DNA from: an uncultured Actinomycetes bacterium
GTDB lineage: Bacteria > Actinomycetota > Acidimicrobiia > Acidimicrobiales > Ilumatobacteraceae
Assembly: GCA_937927625.1 (NCBI GenBank)
Contig: CALBSD010000041.1
Location: forward strand, 1-64,000
Direction of reading: 5' to 3'
Length of the DNA stretch: 64,000 bases
Both the position numbers and the translations under genes were made by a program. The notes under the pieces are model-generated. The model saw nothing but the letters and a program-made list of their open reading frames with translations. It was not told where the DNA came from and did no database searches. Positions 9,159 to 17,911 of this stretch are shown here, piece by piece (positions within the stretch are counted from its first letter, which is position 1; the number at the start of each line of letters is the position of its first letter).

Positions 9159-10277
9159 GTGGCGGGCTATTCCTTCACACGGCGTCGAGCGATTCTTCTG
9201 CTCTCGTTGACGTCAGTTCTTCTCATCACGCTTGACTTGCGTGGTAGTTCGCTCATCAACTTCACGCGCTCTGCCTTCGGTGTCGTCTTCCGACCTATCG
9301 AGAGCGCGACTCGCGTCGTGACACGTCCAATTCAGAACACGTGGAATGGCATCACGCACTACAACGAAGTTGTAGATGAAAATCGTCGTCTACGCGACCT
9401 TGTTGCATATGACGAAGGCGCAACAGTTGCCGCCATCGCATCGGTTCGCGAAGCACAAGAACTTCTTGCACTCAATGGTCTGCCCACGCTTGCAGGTATT
9501 TCTTCTTGTACGGCACAGGTTGTCGGCAACTCGCCATCGAATTTTTCTCAAACGGTGGAACTAAACCGCGGTTCAGAATGTGGCATCAAGGTCGGTATGC
9601 CCGTATTGAATGCAGCCGGAATGATCGGCAAAGTCACCGATGTGTACAGCAAACGTGCAGTGGTCATGTTGATTACGGACCCTGGTTATTCGTTGTCTGT
9701 AAAGGTTGTCAACACTCCACCAACAACAACCACAACAACGCTTCCAGTAGATCCGAATGCGTCGACGACGTCCACCACAACAACGACCACAACGACAACG
9801 ACCATCCCTCGAACGACAACATCAACAATTAAGGGCTTCACACCAGGCGGAACCGCTGCTCCGACGACAACTCAAGCGTCATCCACCGGCTCCACATCGC
9901 CAACAGGGGCAGTCGGACCAAATCAGCCAGGCAAAAACACCAAGTCGCCAATCACAGTTCCGCCCGGTGTTGATTTACCTTTGCGTGAGACAGGTGCACT
10001 CGAAGGGCGCGGATTGTCGAAGCGACCCATCATTCGTTTTGTCGAGAATCAACCACGATTCGGCTCGGTGGCGGTCGGTTCGCCCGTCATTTCTGCAGGT
10101 GGTGCTACATCTCTTGCCCCGCCCGACATTGTCGTCGGAACGGTGAGTCGTGTCGTCAAGCGCACTGGCACACTCGGCCCCATCTTGGAAGTGAAATTGT
10201 CGGCGAATCTTGACAGTCTGAACTTTGTGCGTGTGTTGTTGTACCAACCAATCACGGAGCGCCCGACAGTTCCATGA
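9159..10277 (+). CDS. mreC: rod-shape-determining protein MreC with Thr-rich insert
   Basis: Membrane-anchored scaffold linking MreB to PBP2. 372 residues from a GTG start 10 nt after mreB. One N-terminal membrane segment (about 12-30) and a short coiled-coil region precede the beta domains (for example VVGNSPSNFSQTVELNRGSECGIKVGMPV and later GSVAVGSPVISAGG). Unusually, the two beta-domain halves are separated by about 80 residues (roughly 186-267) rich in Thr, Ser, Pro and Gly with runs of up to ten threonines. The insert is in frame. Overlaps mreD by 4 nt. Confidence 0.93.
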   Translation: MAGYSFTRRRAILLLSLTSVLLITLDLRGSSLINFTRSAFGVVFRPIESATRVVTRPIQNTWNGITHYNEVVDENRRLRDLVAYDEGATVAAIASVREAQELLALNGLPTLAGISSCTAQVVGNSPSNFSQTVELNRGSECGIKVGMPVLNAAGMIGKVTDVYSKRAVVMLITDPGYSLSVKVVNTPPTTTTTTLPVDPNASTTSTTTTTTTTTTIPRTTTSTIKGFTPGGTAAPTTTQASSTGSTSPTGAVGPNQPGKNTKSPITVPPGVDLPLRETGALEGRGLSKRPIIRFVENQPRFGSVAVGSPVISAGGATSLAPPDIVVGTVSRVVKRTGTLGPILEVKLSANLDSLNFVRVLLYQPITERPTVP

Positions 10278-10795
10278 TTGAACGTCTTGTCTTTATTGCA
10301 GAGGCTCGGTACACGCGGCTTGTGCTGGTCGCACTCCTGTTCTTGTCGCTGCAAACCACAATCTTCAACGAGATGCGACCATTTGGAGTGTGTTTGCAGG
10401 TCATGCTGTTGCTTGCAGCATCGAGTGGACTAGCAAAAGGTTCACAGACCGGTGCAATCGCTGGATTCATCGTTGGGTTGTTGTACGACATGGTGCTGAC
10501 GACACCGATGGGGCTTTGTGCAGCAGTATTTGCCATTGTGGGGTACCTGGCAGGATTTGTTCATACATTCGTGCACGAGTCCACCTGGTGGTCTCGAATG
10601 CTGGCATCGCTCGGAGTAAGCGCAATTGGAATGTTCATTCTTCCCATTGCCTTCACCATTACCGGAGCAGATGGAGTTTTAACCACTCGCGTCTTCTTGG
10701 TTGCGTTTGTCGTTGCAGTTTTCAATGCAGCGTTGAGTCTTCCCGTCGAGTGGGTATGTAATTGGGCCATCAAAGATGAAGCGATGGTTCGCTAA
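10274..10795 (+). CDS. mreD: rod-shape-determining protein MreD
   Basis: Small integral membrane protein of the elongasome. 173 residues with about five hydrophobic segments. Identified partly by position: its ATG overlaps the mreC stop (ATGA) and its stop overlaps the next ATG (TAATG), so translation is coupled across mreC-mreD-mrdA. Sequence conservation in this family is low, as usual. Confidence 0.88.
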   Translation: MIERLVFIAEARYTRLVLVALLFLSLQTTIFNEMRPFGVCLQVMLLLAASSGLAKGSQTGAIAGFIVGLLYDMVLTTPMGLCAAVFAIVGYLAGFVHTFVHESTWWSRMLASLGVSAIGMFILPIAFTITGADGVLTTRVFLVAFVVAVFNAALSLPVEWVCNWAIKDEAMVR

Positions 10796-12963
10796 TGGCT
10801 GGGGAGCGTGCCTTATCGCGACTCGGAGTTCTCGTCACAGTTGCATGTTTGCTCTTAGGTCTGCTCACCGTGCGTTTGTGGTTCTTGCAAGCAGTTGACG
10901 CACCCGGACTTGAGGCGAAGGTTCGCGAGGTCCGAACACGCACCATCAAACTCACGCCGGAGCGAGGACGAATTTTTGACCTCAAAGGTCGCATCGTTGC
11001 CGATAACGAACGTCTTCTCACCATCACGATTGAGCGTTCGGTCATTGCAAAGCCATTGGCACGTTCACAGATGTGGGCTCGTTTGGGTGGTGCCCTCAAT
11101 ATGACGGAAGCGCAGCTGGAAGATCGTTATCAATCGAAGCGATATGACCAGCTTCAACCACTTCCGTTGAAAGAAGATGTTTCCGAAGATCTCGGTATTT
11201 ATCTGCGTGAACGTGGCGAGGACTATCCCGGTGTTGACATTCGTGAAGATTGGCGCCGTGAGTATCCCTATGCACCAATAGCGAGTCATGTCATTGGTTT
11301 CCTCGGTGCGATCAAGAAGGGTCCTGAACAGGACTACTACAAGAATCTTGGTTATGACCCCGACGCACGCGTGGGACAGTTCGGCGTGGAACAAACGTAT
11401 GAATCGGTTCTTCGCGGGATTCCAGGTTATGTGAAGTACGAAGTCGACTCTCGCGGTCGATTCCTCCGTCAACTCGAACGGAAAGAAGCAATCCCCGGCA
11501 ATGATATTCAATTGACGATCAATCTTGATGTACAGCAATTTGCAGAGCAGGCATTGCAAAATGAGTTGTTGCTTCGTCGACGTACAGAAGCCCCGATAGT
11601 TCTGCAATTTGGCCAACCCGACCCTGCTTATCCAGAAATCAGTTATTACAAGGCGCCTGCAGGCTCCACAGTTGTTATGAATCACGACACGGGTGAGATC
11701 GTGGCCATGGCTAGCTATCCAAACTTTGATAACCGTTGGTTTAACGCAGGTATTTCGTCGGAGAAATTCGGTCAATTGTTCCCGAAGACCGACGATCCTG
11801 ACATGTCGATTTTGGTGAACCGCGCAATCTCTGGTCGTTACAACCTTGGCTCAACATTTAAACCTTTTGTTGCATTTGCTGCGCTAAACACAGGCCAGCT
11901 TGCGGGCGGTGTTGACTACAAGCTTGTTGACCGAGGTACGTACAAATTGGTCAGCATTCCAGAAGAACGTTGTCAGCTCAACGTGAAATGCATTTTTAAA
12001 AATGCTGTGTGCGGTAATGGTGCACCGTGCAAATACGGACGCATCAATGTTGTGTCCGCGCTCGCTATTTCTTCGGACGTGTTTTTCTACAAGATTGGCG
12101 AACAGATCTTTACGGAGCGCGGGAATCGCCCCGTGTTGGAAGAACAGGTTCGTCTCTTCGGTTTTGGTTCTCCTACGGAAATTGATTTGCCGTATGAATA
12201 CATCGGAACAATTCCAAATAAGGCTTTGAAGCAGCGTTTAGCTGCCAATGGTGCAATTGCAAAGGAAGAGGGCAAGGGTTACTACGTTGGCGATAACGTT
12301 CAATTCGCAATTGGTCAGGGCCTCCTGTCTGCAACTCCATTGCAGTTAGCCGTCGCATACGGTGCAATCGGTAATGGTGGAAAAGTCATGAAGCCACGTG
12401 TTGTGCGCGCGATCTGGGCACCAGGAACTCCGAATGGAACGTCAGGTCGAGTCAATCTTGCTGAAGGTGTCATCATTCAGGATTTCAGCGCACCTGAGGT
12501 AGCGCGCGACATTCAAGCCCGACCAGAAGTATTAGCTCCAATTGTGCGAGGGCTCACTCGTGTGGTGAATGGCCCTGGCGTGCGTTCAGATATTTATCAC
12601 TCAACAACTGGCGAAAAATTGTTCCGTTCATATCCAAAGCGCTCGCTTCCGATCGCAGGTAAGACTGGTACAGCACAAGGTGCAAAGAATCTTCCGTGGA
12701 ACGACTCATCCGCATTTGCAGCATTCAGCCTTTCTAAGAAGTACCCGTACACGGCCGTGGCATATCTTGAAAAAAGTGGATACGGCTCCCGTGCGGCAGC
12801 ACCAGTAGTGAAGTGCATTTTCACGGCGTTGGCCGGAAAAATTCAGATGTCGCCTGCACTTGCTGCAGATCCCTTGGATATCAATAGCTACAACGTGGCA
12901 GAACCACAATCATTGCCCAACCCTTTATGTCTCGTCGGCAGTGGATCATCGGTGCGTGACTGA
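10795..12963 (+). CDS. mrdA: penicillin-binding protein 2 (elongation transpeptidase)
   Basis: Class B transpeptidase that cross-links peptidoglycan during elongation, partner of RodA. 722 residues. Membrane anchor at about 9-27, then pedestal domain, then transpeptidase domain with active serine S353 in STFK (353-356), the second motif SSD (426-428, usual S-x-D form of PBP2) and KTGTA (623-627). A cysteine-bearing stretch (ERCQLNVKCIF...CGNGAPCKYG, about 390-416) lies between motifs 1 and 2 and may form disulfides outside the cell. Starts one base inside mreD and overlaps rodA by one base. Confidence 0.95.
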   Translation: MAGERALSRLGVLVTVACLLLGLLTVRLWFLQAVDAPGLEAKVREVRTRTIKLTPERGRIFDLKGRIVADNERLLTITIERSVIAKPLARSQMWARLGGALNMTEAQLEDRYQSKRYDQLQPLPLKEDVSEDLGIYLRERGEDYPGVDIREDWRREYPYAPIASHVIGFLGAIKKGPEQDYYKNLGYDPDARVGQFGVEQTYESVLRGIPGYVKYEVDSRGRFLRQLERKEAIPGNDIQLTINLDVQQFAEQALQNELLLRRRTEAPIVLQFGQPDPAYPEISYYKAPAGSTVVMNHDTGEIVAMASYPNFDNRWFNAGISSEKFGQLFPKTDDPDMSILVNRAISGRYNLGSTFKPFVAFAALNTGQLAGGVDYKLVDRGTYKLVSIPEERCQLNVKCIFKNAVCGNGAPCKYGRINVVSALAISSDVFFYKIGEQIFTERGNRPVLEEQVRLFGFGSPTEIDLPYEYIGTIPNKALKQRLAANGAIAKEEGKGYYVGDNVQFAIGQGLLSATPLQLAVAYGAIGNGGKVMKPRVVRAIWAPGTPNGTSGRVNLAEGVIIQDFSAPEVARDIQARPEVLAPIVRGLTRVVNGPGVRSDIYHSTTGEKLFRSYPKRSLPIAGKTGTAQGAKNLPWNDSSAFAAFSLSKKYPYTAVAYLEKSGYGSRAAAPVVKCIFTALAGKIQMSPALAADPLDINSYNVAEPQSLPNPLCLVGSGSSVRD

Positions 12964-14153
12964 TGTCGATGGCCACGTTTAACCGCCGACCAAATTTCAG
13001 TCGTCGACCCAACTCTGGCCTTGGCAATATTCGCCGAGGTTTTGCAGACCCCACTCGAAACATTGACTGGGTGTTAATGGGCGCCGTAGGCGCTTTAACC
13101 ATCATCAGCAGTTTCATCATCTATTCGGCGACGCGTCCTCGATTGCTGAACAAGGGTGCAGATCCATTCCAATTCGTACAACGTCAGATCGTCTTCGTCA
13201 TCATCGCCATCATCGTGATGGCTGTGGTGATGTGGATGGACTATGTGCAGTTGCGGGGAAGTGCAGAACTCTTCTATGCGGTCACAATGGTCCTGTTGAT
13301 CCTCGTGATGGTGACTGGCGCAGTGAAAGGTGGCGCGAAACTGTCCTTCGACGTTGGTCCTATCGCGCTGCAGCCTTCAGAATTAGCCAAAGTGGCAACT
13401 TTGCTGCTCCTCACGGGCTTCTTGGCTGAAGATGATTCGAAGTCTGTCTCTTGGGAACGGTTCATTCAGTCGCTTTTCATTGTTGGGGTTCCCGTTGTTC
13501 TTGTTGCGATTGAACCCGACCTTGGTTCGGCGTCCGTACTGGTCGCATGTGCCATGGGTGTTTTGTTGGTGGCAGGTGCCCAGATTCGCTACATCTCTCT
13601 CATCACCTCGCTGGCCATTTTCTCAGCGGCAGCAGGCGTGATTTCTGGTGTCGTGAAGGACTATCAGTTGCGCCGCATCACAGGGTTCCTAAATCAGAAC
13701 TCGGACTCGGCCAGCCTGCAGCAGCTGACAACCCAGGTGCGCTTTGCCAAGCGAGCCGTGGCAACCGGAGGATTCTTTGGGAAGGGGTATCTCAGGGGTC
13801 CACTGACCAACGGTGCCTTTATCCCAGTTCAGTCGACTGACTTCGTATTCTCCGCTATTGGAGAACAGTTCGGCATGATCGGCGCAATGCTGGTTCTTGG
13901 GCTCTTCGTCGTGGTGCTGTGGCGGGTGTACCGAATCGCTCGAATCGCCCAAGACCGTCTCGGGTACCTCATCTGTGCCGGAGTCTTCACCATGATTTTG
14001 TGGCAGACCTTCCAAAACATCGGGATGACGATGGGAATTACCCCTGTTTCGGGCGTACCCCTGCCCTTTGTTTCGTACGGCGGGTCACACACGGTGGCCT
14101 TCGCCATCATGATTGGCCTGGTCCAGAGCGTCCATATGCGCCGTTTCCGGTAG
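12963..14153 (+). CDS. rodA: peptidoglycan polymerase RodA (SEDS family)
   Basis: Multi-pass glycosyltransferase that polymerises lipid II together with PBP2. 396 residues, about ten membrane segments after a basic N-terminus. Family signatures are visible: IYSATRP near the first loop, LQPSELAKVATLL, GVPVVLVAIEPDLGSASVL, VQSTDFVFSAIGEQFGMIGA and GVPLPFVSYGGSH. A cytoplasmic tail rich in Arg and Asn precedes the first helix. Last gene of the elongation operon. Confidence 0.95.
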   Translation: MSMATFNRRPNFSRRPNSGLGNIRRGFADPTRNIDWVLMGAVGALTIISSFIIYSATRPRLLNKGADPFQFVQRQIVFVIIAIIVMAVVMWMDYVQLRGSAELFYAVTMVLLILVMVTGAVKGGAKLSFDVGPIALQPSELAKVATLLLLTGFLAEDDSKSVSWERFIQSLFIVGVPVVLVAIEPDLGSASVLVACAMGVLLVAGAQIRYISLITSLAIFSAAAGVISGVVKDYQLRRITGFLNQNSDSASLQQLTTQVRFAKRAVATGGFFGKGYLRGPLTNGAFIPVQSTDFVFSAIGEQFGMIGAMLVLGLFVVVLWRVYRIARIAQDRLGYLICAGVFTMILWQTFQNIGMTMGITPVSGVPLPFVSYGGSHTVAFAIMIGLVQSVHMRRFR

Positions 14154-14261
14154 TCCTCACGGGTAGCCTGTCGGTCTAGGCCGAAGGGTCGGCCGCGCCA
14201 GTTTTGGCAGCAGCCAGGCCCACATGGCGCGCCTCGTGCGCGACGTGAGAGAGGAAATTTC
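14154..14261 (+). promoter_or_regulatory. structured leader / promoter region of the RNase E/G gene
   Basis: The 108 nt gap holds a TAGCCT hexamer (14164-14169) and then GC-rich inverted repeats, including GGCCGA-AGGG-TCGGCC (14179-14194) and GCGCGCCTCGTGCGCG further on. If TAGCCT is the -10, the mRNA has an approximately 85 nt folded leader before the Shine-Dalgarno (AGAGAGGAAA). RNase E genes are known in other bacteria to autoregulate through their leaders. Here that is only a possibility. Confidence 0.4.
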
Positions 14262-15947
14262 ATGGAGACCAACGGTTCCAGCGGTGCATCCGCAGCCGAA
14301 AACAACCGTCCTGCTGGTGCAGAGCGCTCACCGCGCCCAGAAAGTCAGGACGGCCCAAAGAAGCGCCGTCGTGGCTCCAGAGGCGGAAAGAATCGCCGCA
14401 AGCCTGGTGAAGGTGGAGAGCAGGGCGAGGCACAAGCATCTGCTCCACGTCCTGTGTCTGCACAGCCAGCTCGCAAGCCTCAGATTGGTGACACTCGTCC
14501 GGCTGCTCCAGCAGTTGGTGCTTCGGAACAGAAGCAAGGCCAAGGCGACGGCAACAAGAAGAAGCGTCGTCGTGGTGGTCGTGGTCGTTCCCGTTCCGGC
14601 AATGGTCCAGTTCGTGATGCAGCCGAAATGGACGCTGAGATCATCGAGCGCCGTAAAGGTCGTGAGCGTAATGGTCGTCCCGTTGGCCGCTATCAAATGT
14701 GCGTGCAGGTCCGTGACGGAGTCACTCAGGTGGCCGTCATGGAAGGCCGCAGTCTGATCGAGCATTACGTCAGCCGGCCATCGGACGATGTGGGGCAGAT
14801 TCACGGAAACATCTATCTCGGTCGAGTGCAGAACGTATTGCCCGGCATGGAAGCTGCCTTCGTTGACATCTCAACTCCGAAGAACGCCGTGCTCTATCGC
14901 AGCGATGTGCAGTTCGAAGATGAGAACGTGGAGACCAAGGACAACGCTCGTATTGAGCAGATTCTTCGTTCACGCCAAATGATTCTGTGCCAAGTCACGA
15001 AAAACCCCATCGGTGCAAAGGGTGCACGCCTCACACAGGAAGTCTCTATTCCCGGCCGGTTTGTTGTTCTCATTCCGAACTCAAAGACCTACGGCATCTC
15101 AAAGCGTCTTGATGATTCTGAGCGCCGCCGTTTGCGTAACATCCTTGATCGGGTAAAGCCTGCGCATCACGGTGTGATTGTTCGTACAGCGGCTGAGCAT
15201 GCCACCGAACATGAACTCACCGCTGACATGACCCGCCTCTTGCAGGAGTGGGAACAAATCGAAGCCGCTTCTAAGAATGCTCAAGGTCCTGCACTTTTGT
15301 ATCGCGAGCCAGAACTTGCAGTACGCGTCATTCGTGAAGAATTCAACGCTGAATACCGTGGTGTCATTATCGATGACCATCGCTTGTTTGAAGAAGTGCG
15401 CAGTTATGTGCAGGCCTTTAACCCAGAGCTTGCCGATCGCGTGGAGTACTTCGACCGCAGTACGGAGCCTCTTTCACTGTTTGAGACCCAGCATGTACAT
15501 GAGCAGTTGCACAAGGCGCTCGACCGCAAGGTCTGGTTGCCTTCTGGCGGTTCGCTCATCATTGAGCACACCGAAGCTCTCACTGTTATCGACGTGAACA
15601 CTGGCAAGAACGTGGGTACGTCGAACCTTGAGCAAACGGTCTTCCAGAACAATCTGGAAGCTGCTGCAGAGGTGGCTCATCAGTTGCGCTTGCGTGATAT
15701 TGGCGGAATCATCGTTATTGACTTCATTGACATGGAGATCAAGGACAACCGCAAGAAGGTGGTGGAATCCTTCCGTCAAGCACTTTCGCGGGACAAGACA
15801 CGAACACAGGTTTTTGATATTTCAGAGCTCGGGCTCGTGGAAATGACCCGAAAGCGCATTGGTGAGGGTCTCATCACCGCCTTTGCAGGGGAGTGCCCAG
15901 AATGCTCCGGTCGTGGCATGAAGGTTGATTTCACCCTTCTCGACTAG
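14262..15947 (+). CDS. rng: ribonuclease E/G family endoribonuclease
   Basis: Endonuclease for rRNA maturation and mRNA decay. 561 residues. About the first 140 residues are a basic, low-complexity RNA-binding extension with KKRRRGSRGGKNRR-like patches. Then follow an S1-type segment (YLGRVQNVLPGMEAAFVDIST), the DNase I-like catalytic part with acidic residues in VIDVNTGKNVG and IVIDFIDME, and the C-terminal zinc-link CPEC (545-548). There is no long C-terminal scaffold as in proteobacterial RNase E. Located just before rplU-rpmA, a conserved neighbourhood. Confidence 0.93.
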   Translation: METNGSSGASAAENNRPAGAERSPRPESQDGPKKRRRGSRGGKNRRKPGEGGEQGEAQASAPRPVSAQPARKPQIGDTRPAAPAVGASEQKQGQGDGNKKKRRRGGRGRSRSGNGPVRDAAEMDAEIIERRKGRERNGRPVGRYQMCVQVRDGVTQVAVMEGRSLIEHYVSRPSDDVGQIHGNIYLGRVQNVLPGMEAAFVDISTPKNAVLYRSDVQFEDENVETKDNARIEQILRSRQMILCQVTKNPIGAKGARLTQEVSIPGRFVVLIPNSKTYGISKRLDDSERRRLRNILDRVKPAHHGVIVRTAAEHATEHELTADMTRLLQEWEQIEAASKNAQGPALLYREPELAVRVIREEFNAEYRGVIIDDHRLFEEVRSYVQAFNPELADRVEYFDRSTEPLSLFETQHVHEQLHKALDRKVWLPSGGSLIIEHTEALTVIDVNTGKNVGTSNLEQTVFQNNLEAAAEVAHQLRLRDIGGIIVIDFIDMEIKDNRKKVVESFRQALSRDKTRTQVFDISELGLVEMTRKRIGEGLITAFAGECPECSGRGMKVDFTLLD

Positions 15948-15979
15948 GCCTCAAGGGCCAAGATTCCTTGAAAACAAAC

Positions 15980-15999
15980 GGTCCGAACATTGTCGGACC
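15980..15999 (+). terminator. stem-loop between rng and rplU
   Basis: GGTCCGA / TCGGACC form a perfect 7 bp stem with a 6 nt loop. It is not followed by a T-run (CCGAAAAACG follows), so it is a weak candidate for termination or an mRNA-processing structure. Confidence 0.4.
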
Positions 16000-16013
16000 C
16001 CGAAAAACGCAGA

Positions 16014-16019
16014 TAGGGT
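16014..16019 (+). promoter_or_regulatory. -10 hexamer TAGGGT of rplU
   Basis: TAGGGT ends 9 nt before the rplU ATG, which has no Shine-Dalgarno. A separate promoter for rplU-rpmA with almost no leader is likely. Confidence 0.5.
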
Positions 16020-16028
16020 TATCCCGCT

Positions 16029-16340
16029 ATGTACGCAGTGATCGCATCAGGTGGAAAGCAAGAGAAGGTTGCGCAGGGCCAGAAGGTCCAGCTCGAGCTT
16101 CTCCATGTCGAAGATGGCGCTGAGGTTTCTCTCACGCCAATCCTCGTCGTTGACGGAACCACCATCCTCTCCACGCCCGACCAGTTGAAGGGCGCATCCG
16201 TTAAGGGTCGCGTCATCGGAACCGAGAAGGGTCCAAAGATCGACGGTTTCACTTATAAGCGCCGCACCAACCAGCGCCGTCGCTTCGGACATCGTCAGAA
16301 GTACTCGCTCGTCGAGATCACATCCATCGCGAAAGGCTGA
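16029..16340 (+). CDS. rplU: 50S ribosomal protein L21
   Basis: Large-subunit protein binding 23S rRNA. 103 residues, standard length, starting MYAVIASGGKQEKVAQGQKV and ending with the conserved basic block RRTNQRRRFGHRQKYSLVEI. Followed after 6 nt by rpmA. Confidence 0.97.
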   Translation: MYAVIASGGKQEKVAQGQKVQLELLHVEDGAEVSLTPILVVDGTTILSTPDQLKGASVKGRVIGTEKGPKIDGFTYKRRTNQRRRFGHRQKYSLVEITSIAKG

Positions 16341-16346
16341 TCCAAT

Positions 16347-16601
16347 ATGTCAAAGACAAAGGGCGGCGGCTCAACAAGAAACGGCCGCGACTCAAATGCA
16401 CAGCGCCTTGGCGTGAAGGTGTTCGACGGAACAGTCATCAGCGCTGGCACCATCATCATTCGTCAGCGTGGCACCCGCACACACCCAGGCAAGAACGTGG
16501 GCATCGGCAAGGACGACACATTGTTCGCTCTTACTGATGGCAGCGTGAAGTTCGGTGAGCGCAAAGGCCGCAAGATTGTCGACGTTGTTCCTGCGGAATA
16601 A
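16347..16601 (+). CDS. rpmA: 50S ribosomal protein L27
   Basis: Ribosomal protein whose N-terminus reaches the peptidyl transferase centre. 84 residues. Characteristic [19 protein letters not shown] near the N-terminus and [24 protein letters not shown] in the middle. No Firmicutes-type cleavable N-terminal extension. Cotranscribed with rplU, and followed by a strong hairpin at 16629. Confidence 0.97.
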   Translation: MSKTKGGGSTRNGRDSNAQRLGVKVFDGTVISAGTIIIRQRGTRTHPGKNVGIGKDDTLFALTDGSVKFGERKGRKIVDVVPAE

Positions 16602-16628
16602 CAAAAACAACAACTGAATATTTCGAAG

Positions 16629-16654
16629 GAAGGCGCACCGCGAGGTGCGCCTTC
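16629..16654. terminator. bidirectional terminator between rpmA and the dGTPase-like gene
   Basis: GAAGGCGCACC and GGTGCGCCTTC make an 11 bp perfect stem with a GCGA tetraloop. It lies between the convergent genes rpmA and the dGTPase-like gene. The downstream tract is only TGCATT. Confidence 0.75.
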
Positions 16655-16696
16655 TGCATTCTCCGAAACCAGTGATGTCCGTGCGGACTAAAGGAG

Positions 16697-17842
16697 TTAT
16701 TCGGCGGCCAGAAGCGTGTCGATACCTTGCGGCAACTTGTGTGTGGGGAAGTGCAGCAACTGCACCGCTTGCTTGCAAGCGAACCGGTCGGTCATTCCGC
16801 CCACGTATGTGACGGCTTCGTGTGCTGCTGTCTTACTGTGTGCGTCAAAAGGAGAGAGTTCGAAGGCTGGTAGCAGTTGCGGAAACGCGATGTAGTGCTC
16901 GACGAGTGGGCGCAACATATCGATCACACTCTGGGCTTGAGTGCGTGATGCTGCGCGGTGGTAAATAGCGTCGTAATTGAATCGTCGAAATAAGGCGAGG
17001 GCTTCTGCTGCATCCGGTGTCATGCCGACTCTGCCAGTGTGTGCGGTTGCCTCAATCATTCCGGTGATGAAAGCGCTGAGTTGTTCGCGTCGGGTAACGC
17101 CACAACGTTTGCGCACGAGATTGGGAAGATCCGCGTGCGTGACGACACCGGCATCAACTGCGTCTTCGAAGTCGTGACAGACATAAGCAATGCGGTCTGC
17201 CCAACTGACAACTTCCGCTTCAGGTGTTGATGGTGCAGGGCGAGACCAACTGTGATTACGGATGCCGTCGAGTGTTTCACTGCACAGATTGAGTGGTGTG
17301 AGAACAACATCTGCGCCCCAGACGGCATGGTCGTAACCGTCGTCGATATACGGCGATAATGCATCTTCGCTTGCATGACCGCCAGGCCCGTGGCCACAGT
17401 CATGTCCGAGTGCAATAGCTTCAGTAAGGGCAATGTTGAGACGAAGAACGCGTGCGATGGAGACCGCAACTTGTGCAACTTCTAAGGCGTGCGTGAGGCG
17501 TGTGCGTTGATGATCGTCGGGAAAGACAAAGACTTGAGTTTTGCCTGCAAGGCGACGAAATGACGATGCATGCAGAATGCGGTCCCGGTCGCGCTCGAAA
17601 CACGTGCGATATGGATCTTCATCTTCTGGAATGGCTCTGTTGCCAGGACCGACCGCACGTGTGGCAAGCGGTGCCATGGTGGTGTCCTCAGTGGTTTCGC
17701 GCATCACTCGCTCGGCAATTTCTGTGGTGCCGATGCCCGCCCATGAGTCGGCATGAGCAAGTGTGATGCCCTGAGCGGAGGAATTGCCCGACATCGTGGA
17801 GACCCACGTGTCGTTTCGTTCACTTTGTGGCATTTCTTCCAT
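16697..17842 (-). CDS. dgt: dGTP triphosphohydrolase-like HD-domain protein
   Basis: Likely hydrolyses deoxynucleoside triphosphates to nucleoside and triphosphate, controlling the dNTP pool. 381 residues. HD-domain metal residues are visible: RRLAGKTQV (97-104), H118 in THALEVAQVA, H147-D148 in GHDCGHGPGGHASE, and the late aspartate in SWADRIAYVCHD. The first about 60 residues precede the usual domain start, but the ATG at 17842 is supported by a TACTCT hexamer 6 nt upstream. Placed in the dGTPase-like type-2 group from its length. Exact nucleotide specificity unknown. Confidence 0.88.
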   Translation of the reverse strand: MEEMPQSERNDTWVSTMSGNSSAQGITLAHADSWAGIGTTEIAERVMRETTEDTTMAPLATRAVGPGNRAIPEDEDPYRTCFERDRDRILHASSFRRLAGKTQVFVFPDDHQRTRLTHALEVAQVAVSIARVLRLNIALTEAIALGHDCGHGPGGHASEDALSPYIDDGYDHAVWGADVVLTPLNLCSETLDGIRNHSWSRPAPSTPEAEVVSWADRIAYVCHDFEDAVDAGVVTHADLPNLVRKRCGVTRREQLSAFITGMIEATAHTGRVGMTPDAAEALALFRRFNYDAIYHRAASRTQAQSVIDMLRPLVEHYIAFPQLLPAFELSPFDAHSKTAAHEAVTYVGGMTDRFACKQAVQLLHFPTHKLPQGIDTLLAAE

Positions 17843-17848
17843 CTATTC

Positions 17849-17854
17849 AGAGTA
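17849..17854 (-). promoter_or_regulatory. -10 hexamer TACTCT of the dGTPase-like gene
   Basis: On the minus strand TACTCT ends 6 nt before the ATG at 17842, with no Shine-Dalgarno between. Leaderless start. Confidence 0.6.
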
Positions 17855-17911
17855 GGTGAGTGGTGTGTCGCAAGTGCGGTGTATCGAAGGCAAGTAGCCT
17901 GAAGAAGCCCT

